Shown in pieces: positions 59,616 through 64,000 of a stretch of 64,000 nucleotides of DNA (positions are counted from its first letter, which is position 1; every line of letters begins with the position of its first letter). Position numbers and translations under genes: made by a program. Origin of the DNA: Gemmatimonadota bacterium (GTDB lineage Bacteria; Gemmatimonadota; Gemmatimonadetes; Palauibacterales; Palauibacteraceae); assembly GCA_022826685.1 (NCBI GenBank), contig JAJDUL010000018.1, positions 1-64,000 of the forward strand, written 5' to 3'. The notes under the pieces were generated by a model. The model was not told the DNA's origin. It saw nothing but the letters and a program-made list of their open reading frames with translations, and did no database searches.

Positions 59616-60314
59616 GTGGATCCGCTGCTCGAGGCTCTCCGGCTCATCACGTCGGGTGACCTGTACGTCTGGAACGTCATCCTCCGCTCTCTGCAGATCA
59701 GCGGATCGGCGCTCCTCCTGGCCATGGTCATCGGACTCCCCATCGGGATCGCGGTCGGGCTGACGCGATTCCGGCTCCGGCTGCCCGTGGTCGCGGTGAT
59801 CAACGCGGGTCTCGCCTTTCCTCCCGTCGTCGTCGGCCTCGGGGTCTTCCTCTTCCTCTCGAGGGCAGGCCCGCTCGGCGACCTGCAACTGCTCTACACG
59901 CCGGCCGCCATGATCGGCGCCCAGGCGATTCTCGCGGGCCCCTACATCGCCGCGGTGAGCCTCGCCGCCGTGGAGAACATCCCCTCCGACATCGCGCTCC
60001 AGGCGCGGGCGCTCGGCGCGAGCCGGCGGCAGGCGATCCTCCTGCAGCTGAGGGAGGTGCGGACGTCGCTCGTGGCCGCGGTGGCGGCGGGGTTCGGGGC
60101 CATCATCAGCGAGGTGGGCGCGGTGATGATGGTGGGGGGCAACATCCTCGGGGAAACCCGGGTGATGACGACGGCGATCGTGCTGGAGACGCGGCGCGGC
60201 AACTTCGACGTCGCGATCGCCATGGGGATCGTGCTCATGCTCATCGCTCTCTGCGTGAATGCGGCGCTCCTCCTGCTCGGCCGGCGCACGATCCGCCGCG
60301 GGCAGGTCGCGTGA
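59616..60314 (+). CDS. tupB: Tungstate-type ABC transporter permease
   Basis: The protein has 232 residues with about five helices. 'NVILRSLQISGSALLLAMVI' opens the first. 'GLAFPPVVVGLGVFLFLSRA' and the cytosolic EAA-like loop 'QARALGASRRQAILLQLREV' match the TupB/ModB type of binding-protein-dependent permease. It forms the membrane channel with TupC and receives oxyanion from TupA. GTG of tupC overlaps its stop. The whole tupABC set is intact here. Confidence 0.9.
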   Translation: MDPLLEALRLITSGDLYVWNVILRSLQISGSALLLAMVIGLPIGIAVGLTRFRLRLPVVAVINAGLAFPPVVVGLGVFLFLSRAGPLGDLQLLYTPAAMIGAQAILAGPYIAAVSLAAVENIPSDIALQARALGASRRQAILLQLREVRTSLVAAVAAGFGAIISEVGAVMMVGGNILGETRVMTTAIVLETRRGNFDVAIAMGIVLMLIALCVNAALLLLGRRTIRRGQVA

Positions 60315-61459
60315 ACGCCGCAACCGGGCCGCTTCTAGGCGGCGTGGGCCTGCGCCGGAGCTACGGCGGGAGGACGGCCGTCGAGGTGGATCGCATCGAA
60401 CTGCGGGAGGGCGAGATGCTCGCGGTGTTCGGGCCGAACGGGGCCGGGAAGTCCACGTTGCTGCGCCTGCTCGCGATGCTGGAGAAGCCCGACGCCGGAG
60501 AGGTCGCGTTCCGCGGCGGGTCGGGACGGCCGGCCGAGCGGGCGCTCCGGGCCGCGTCCGCGGTCGTGTTTCAACGCCCCCACTTCTGGAGCGACTCCGT
60601 CGAGTACAACGTGGGGCTCGGGCTGGCCCTGCGTGGCGTGCCCCGCACCGAAGCCCGCGCCCGCTCGCGCGCGGTGTGCGAGCAACTCGCGATCTCACAC
60701 CTCCTCGGAGCCCCGATATCGCGGCTGTCCGGAGGGGAGGCACAGCGCGTGGCGCTCGCGCGGGCGCTCGTCCTCGACCCCGAGATCCTCTTCCTCGACG
60801 AGCCGACGGCGAACCTCGACACGGATTCGCGGCTCGACCTCCGCCACGACCTGGAGCGCGTGGCCCGGGAGCGGGCGACGAGCGTTTTTCTCATCACTCA
60901 CGACCGGGGCGAGGCCTTCCACCTCGCGGATCGGGTCGCGGTGATCCGCGACGGGAAGCTCGTCCAGACGGGTACGCCGAAGGAGATCTACGAGAATCCC
61001 GCGGATGTCTACACGGCGCGCGTCACCGGGGCGGAGTTCACAATCTCCGGCACCGTGACGCGGGCGCACGAGCGCATGGTCACCGTCGACATCGGGGGCG
61101 CTTCGCTCGTGGCCCTCGGCGAGGCGGTCCCGGGAACGCCCGTGAAGATCGCCTATCGTCCGGAAGATCTCGTCCTCGGACCCCCGGATGTCCCCCCCGC
61201 GGATCTGAGCACGCGCAACCTGGTTGTGGCGACGGTGGAGGAACGGCGCGACATGGGCGGGCTCGTGCGGCTGCGGCTCCGCGGTCCCGTCGAACTCGTG
61301 GCCCTCGTCACGCTCGACGCGGCGGAGGAACTCGGCGTCGAACCCGGCGCGCGCTTCGCGGTGCGCGCGAAGGCCACCGCGCTGCATGCGTTCCCCGCCG
61401 CCCCGCCGGCCAAGACTCTGTCCGATCCGGGCGACCAGGGCTCTTCCGCGGCCGTCTAG
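60311..61459 (+). CDS. tupC: Tungstate-type ABC transporter ATP-binding protein with a C-terminal TOBE-like domain
   Basis: The protein has 382 residues, starting at GTG. Walker A is 'VFGPNGAGKSTLLRLLAML', the signature is 'RLSGGEAQRVALARALVLDP', Walker B is 'ILFLDEPTANLDTDSRLDL', and the switch is 'VFLITHDRGEAF'. After the ATPase (about 240 residues) come two beta domains ('GAEFTISGTVTRAHERMVTV', 'RLRLRGPVELVALVTLDAAE') of TOBE/MOP type. Those domains may sense molybdate or tungstate and inhibit transport. It drives uptake with TupA and TupB. It ends 4 bp inside the convergent plug-domain gene. Confidence 0.9.
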   Translation: MNAATGPLLGGVGLRRSYGGRTAVEVDRIELREGEMLAVFGPNGAGKSTLLRLLAMLEKPDAGEVAFRGGSGRPAERALRAASAVVFQRPHFWSDSVEYNVGLGLALRGVPRTEARARSRAVCEQLAISHLLGAPISRLSGGEAQRVALARALVLDPEILFLDEPTANLDTDSRLDLRHDLERVARERATSVFLITHDRGEAFHLADRVAVIRDGKLVQTGTPKEIYENPADVYTARVTGAEFTISGTVTRAHERMVTVDIGGASLVALGEAVPGTPVKIAYRPEDLVLGPPDVPPADLSTRNLVVATVEERRDMGGLVRLRLRGPVELVALVTLDAAEELGVEPGARFAVRAKATALHAFPAAPPAKTLSDPGDQGSSAAV

Positions 61460-62688
61460 CCCGAATTCCGGCGGATCCCCGGGCCCGTCCAGATGACGAT
61501 GGCTCCGCAGCGTCCCACGGCCCCGCCGAACTCGGCCGGCAACTCGCTCGGGCCGCGATAGACTTCGATCCCTGCGATCTCGGACGGCGAGACGAAGTTG
61601 TCGATCGATTCGCCGGCACCGCCGTCGCGGATCACGCGCACGCCGTCCAGGTAGACGTTCGCGTTCATGCACCCGTACTCGGCACGACTGCTCAGGCTGG
61701 GCACGCCACGCGTCATGCGGATGATGCAGTTGTTGTTCGCGCCTCCGGTGCACTCGGTGCGCACGCCCGGAATCCGTCCCAGGTAGTGCGTGACGCGGAT
61801 CGCGCCGGCGTCCTGGATGTCGTCCCGCGTGAGGAAGATCCCGGCGCCGATCGCTTCGCCCAGTTCTCGCCGGTCGTAGAACCCCTGCAGCTCCAGCCGC
61901 TTCTCGCGCAGTGCCGTGACGACGATCGGCGCGAGTTCGATCGGGTCCACGCTGAGTTCGAAATCCACCTGCACGGTGCGGTCGCTCGGGAGGCGCACCA
62001 ACTGGTCCAGGGGATCGAAGGTGAGGTGGTCCACGGTCACCCGGTACATTCCCGGATCGAGTTCGGTGAACATGAAACGGCCGCTGCCATCGGTCATTCC
62101 CTGCTGGTCCTCCGCCAGCAGCGTATCCGAAAGAACGACGTTCGCGGCCTCCACCGGACGGCCGGACCGCCGATCCACCACCCGACCCACGATTCGGCCG
62201 GGCACCGTGAGCAGCCTGGCGAGCGCGCCTTCCTCCACGCCCACGAGGATGTCCCACCCAGCCGGGGGGCCGGGTGCGATGCTCACTCGAGTCGGCTCCG
62301 TGCGGAAGGACGGGAACCTTGCGCTCACGGTGAGATCCTCCTGGGGCGGAAGGCCGCAGAGGACGTACACGCCCTCGCTGTCCGCGTCCACGGAGACCGT
62401 GCGCTGCCGTCCTTCGCCTTCGGTCCAGCTCGCCGTGACCGTGGCGCCCGGAATGAGGATGCCCTGGAGCGTATCGCGGACGACGCCGGCGAGGCCGGTG
62501 AGGGACGGATCCATCTCCGCGGGACACGTCACGATGCCGTGGGGCGGGGTGAGGGTCAGGCTCTGAGCGGCGAGACGGGACCCGATCGACGTCAGGATGA
62601 CGGCTCCCGCCAGAGCGACGGACGCGACCCGGCAGGCGGCCCTTCTCCGCGCCTGCGCCTCTGAACGATCCTCTCGCTGTGTTCGCAT
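61456..62688 (-). CDS. Carboxypeptidase-regulatory and TonB-plug-like exported protein without a beta-barrel
   Basis: The protein has 410 residues. The signal 'ASVALAGAVILTSIGSRLAA' precedes two carboxypeptidase-regulatory-like beta domains (about residues 60-150 and 160-245; 'VVDRRSGRPVEAANVVLSDT'). A TonB-receptor plug follows: 'LAPIVVTALREKRLELQGFY', 'LTRDDIQDAGAIRVTHYLGR' then IPGV, and 'IEVYRGPSELPAEFGGAVGR'. No barrel strands follow, so it is not a receptor channel. Cys pairs ('VRTECTGGANNNCIIRM') may be disulfides. Such barrel-less plugs are common in Gemmatimonadota-like genomes, as recalled. Their role is unknown. Confidence 0.8.
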   Translation of the reverse strand: MRTQREDRSEAQARRRAACRVASVALAGAVILTSIGSRLAAQSLTLTPPHGIVTCPAEMDPSLTGLAGVVRDTLQGILIPGATVTASWTEGEGRQRTVSVDADSEGVYVLCGLPPQEDLTVSARFPSFRTEPTRVSIAPGPPAGWDILVGVEEGALARLLTVPGRIVGRVVDRRSGRPVEAANVVLSDTLLAEDQQGMTDGSGRFMFTELDPGMYRVTVDHLTFDPLDQLVRLPSDRTVQVDFELSVDPIELAPIVVTALREKRLELQGFYDRRELGEAIGAGIFLTRDDIQDAGAIRVTHYLGRIPGVRTECTGGANNNCIIRMTRGVPSLSSRAEYGCMNANVYLDGVRVIRDGGAGESIDNFVSPSEIAGIEVYRGPSELPAEFGGAVGRCGAIVIWTGPGIRRNSG

Positions 62689-62885
62689 CCTGCGGTCTCC
62701 GCCACTACGTCGACAAGCCACGCCTGGAAAGTAATGCAGGCGCGTACCGCGCACACGACGCGCGCCGGGCCGGGGCCGCCCCGGGCCTCCGGGGGGTTGG
62801 CGACGCGCGCCGGTATTGCGAGACACTCCCGGACGCTGTCACTCTTTCGAGGGTTCATCGGCCGCGGAGTCTCATCTTGCAAATC

Positions 62886-63329
62886 GTGCGAAACCGGCAG
62901 GCGCGCTACGCAATCGGCGTCGTTTGCATCCTCGTTGGATTGTCCGGCTGCCTGGATCTGGGGATCGGAATCTCCCCGACCGTAGGGAACATGCTCTCGT
63001 CCGTGGTCAGCGAGGGATCCGCCCTGCCCGAGTTCGCGCGCGCCGCCGGAGGGCCCGGATCCATGCGAGTCTCGGGCCAGATCGTGGGCAAGCTGCGGTG
63101 CGACTACCTGTCCCCCGATCTGCGGGAGGTCGACGGAGGGCTGGAACTGGCCATCACGATCGTGTCGGGCCGGCAGGGCTGCAACAGTCTGACGCCCGCG
63201 ACGCTGTCCTACGTGGCAAACATCTACAACGTCGAGCCCGGGTCGTGGTCGATTCTCGTGGAGCACCGCTACGAAGGCGTGGACGGAACCCCCGGCGAGC
63301 GGCTATACGACGTCGTCACGGTGAACTAG
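62886..63329 (+). CDS. Small lipoprotein of unknown function
   Basis: The protein has 147 residues. GTG 62886 gives a clean signal 'RYAIGVVCILVGLSGC' with a lipobox Cys about residue 21. The mature part is beta-rich ('VSGQIVGKLRCDYLSPDLRE', 'LELAITIVSGRQGCNSLTP') with two further Cys that may pair. No family recognised. It is divergent from the plug-domain gene across about 197 bp. TTG 62877-62879 is a possible alternative start. Confidence 0.65.
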   Translation: MRNRQARYAIGVVCILVGLSGCLDLGIGISPTVGNMLSSVVSEGSALPEFARAAGGPGSMRVSGQIVGKLRCDYLSPDLREVDGGLELAITIVSGRQGCNSLTPATLSYVANIYNVEPGSWSILVEHRYEGVDGTPGERLYDVVTVN

Positions 63330-63354
63330 CCGCCGGCGACTCGCGCCCGCTGCG

Positions 63355-63624
63355 TCACTCCAGGGGCGTGGAGCGGGAATGGAGTCCCAGCAGATCCGCG
63401 TCGCTCATGTCGGCCAGAGCGCGCGTCGCCTCGGCCACGCTGCGACTCTCGTGCGACAGCCAGCGCGGGGGCGCGAAGGGATCCTCGAGGCACACGAAGT
63501 AGATGCGGGCCGCGTGCGGCGTATTCGGCTGGCCGCCCGAGACGTAGGCTTCCCAGCGGACCATTCCCCCGTCGAGGAACGTGCGGGAGAGCGCCTTCTT
63601 CGGATCCACCCTCGTGCGGCTCAC
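63355..63624 (-). CDS. Hypothetical protein
   Basis: The protein has 89 residues, soluble and without a signal. 'VRWEAYVSGGQPNTPHAARI' and 'YFVCLEDPFAPPRWLSHESR' suggest a compact beta domain with a C-terminal helix ('SVAEATRALADMSDADLLGL'). The family is not recognised. Its start overlaps the stop of the next upstream gene by four bases, so the two small genes probably work as a pair. Convergent with the lipoprotein gene. Confidence 0.6.
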   Translation of the reverse strand: MSRTRVDPKKALSRTFLDGGMVRWEAYVSGGQPNTPHAARIYFVCLEDPFAPPRWLSHESRSVAEATRALADMSDADLLGLHSRSTPLE

Positions 63625-63911
63625 ACCTTCACCGAGCGCGCGAGCAGTTCGCGGAGTCCCGCCTCGTTCATCTCGGACACGGCCTGCTTCGGCACCTTGG
63701 AGATGCCCGGCGGCGCCTGGTTGTAGCGCTGGGGGATGGTGATGTCGTCCTGGTTCCGGAACATCACGAGCAGCCGGGGCGACTGTTGCGTGGTGCCCGA
63801 AAAGATCGAGAACTCGGCCTCCCAGGTGGCCCCCGACTCGCTCGTGAACCGGGTTCGGGCGCTGTCCGCAGCCCCATCCATCCGGAAGATCAGTTTCTTC
63901 AGAAGCGACAT
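63621..63911 (-). CDS. Hypothetical protein, coupled to the downstream small gene
   Basis: The protein has 96 residues from ATG 63911. It has 'SLLKKLIFRMDGAADSARTR', 'EAEFSIFSGTTQQSPRLLVM' and 'PPGISKVPKQAVSEMNEAGL'. The sequence suggests a small beta domain with a C-terminal helix and no membrane segment. The family is not recognised. A GTG in frame at 63920 is an alternative start. The 89 bases to the window edge show no supportable gene. Confidence 0.6.
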   Translation of the reverse strand: MSLLKKLIFRMDGAADSARTRFTSESGATWEAEFSIFSGTTQQSPRLLVMFRNQDDITIPQRYNQAPPGISKVPKQAVSEMNEAGLRELLARSVKV

Positions 63912-64000
63912 GGGCGCCACACTAGGCGAGTCGGGCGCGACCCGCCAGCCTGCCGCCGGCCTGAAGGCTTCCGATGCGGGCGAGAAGCTGCGACTATGCA

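Noticed and set aside
1-64000. tRNA, rRNA, CRISPR arrays, prophage or insertion sequences
   Set aside because: No conserved RNA segments, repeat-spacer patterns, transposases or integrases were seen in reading both strands.
63912-64000. A start of a further gene at the right edge
   Set aside because: The remaining sequence is too short to support a frame, start or product.

Overview
This window comes from a high-GC bacterial chromosome with densely packed genes and no rRNA, tRNA, CRISPR array or insertion sequence that I could see. The likeliest source is a Gemmatimonadota-type bacterium. This is inferred from the many lipoprotein beta-propellers carrying 'RDSAGV' and 'GEGPGEF' motifs, the tandem DUF2723 membrane proteins, the paired ATP/ADP-translocase-like transporters, an isolated carboxypeptidase-regulatory/TonB-plug protein, and heavy use of Tat and lipoprotein export. 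The genus cannot be set from the sequence alone.

Layout. 0-0.4 kb: edge of a PIN/ribbon-helix-helix toxin-antitoxin pair. 0.4-8.3 kb: an S9 peptidase, a Tat-exported class V aminotransferase, and a sugar-oxidation cassette (GMC oxidoreductase, its subunit 3, a sugar isomerase/epimerase and a hydroxypyruvate-isomerase-like protein). 8.3-15.3 kb: two divergent translocase-like transporters, a glycerophosphodiesterase, DNA polymerase IV, a bacterial PH-like protein, an HD-domain protein, a 39-residue MetS-like membrane peptide and a TonB-C-terminal lipoprotein. 15.3-24.7 kb: carB, an M20 amidohydrolase, a DUF3299 protein with an ABC exporter whose permease has a long His/Asp-rich insert, folE2 and mog. 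24.7-28.2 kb: argG-argH-argR behind a near-consensus promoter overlapped by an ARG box. 28.2-37.6 kb: a glycosyltransferase, a D-aminoacylase coupled to a D-lactate-dehydrogenase-like flavoenzyme, a four-helix membrane protein and two tandem DUF2723 proteins. 37.7-49.6 kb: a leftward array with six beta-propeller proteins, two HEAT-like proteins, a putative anti-sigma factor and an ECF sigma factor. 49.8-56.3 kb: ornithine aminotransferase, trpE, an orphan DUF433-like regulator with twin palindromes, a VWA protein behind an ECF-type promoter, ubiE/menG and an AbrB-like regulator. 56.5-61.5 kb: an ABC-2 exporter pair and a tungstate-type ABC importer (tupABC-like). The right edge holds a plug-domain protein, a lipoprotein and two small unknown proteins.

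How the genes work together. Amino-acid metabolism recurs (carB, argG, argH, argR, ornithine aminotransferase, trpE). The ARG box beside the argR-containing operon suggests autoregulation by arginine. Metal handling appears in the DUF3299/His-rich ABC unit next to the zinc-independent GTP cyclohydrolase FolE2, and in molybdenum/tungsten functions (mog, tupABC). Envelope-stress or surface-remodelling control is suggested by the sigma/anti-sigma pair upstream of the HEAT and beta-propeller array. The most novel-looking parts are the beta-propeller array with its duplication scar, the His-rich permease locus, the orphan MetS-like microprotein, and the twin palindromes at the DUF433-like gene.
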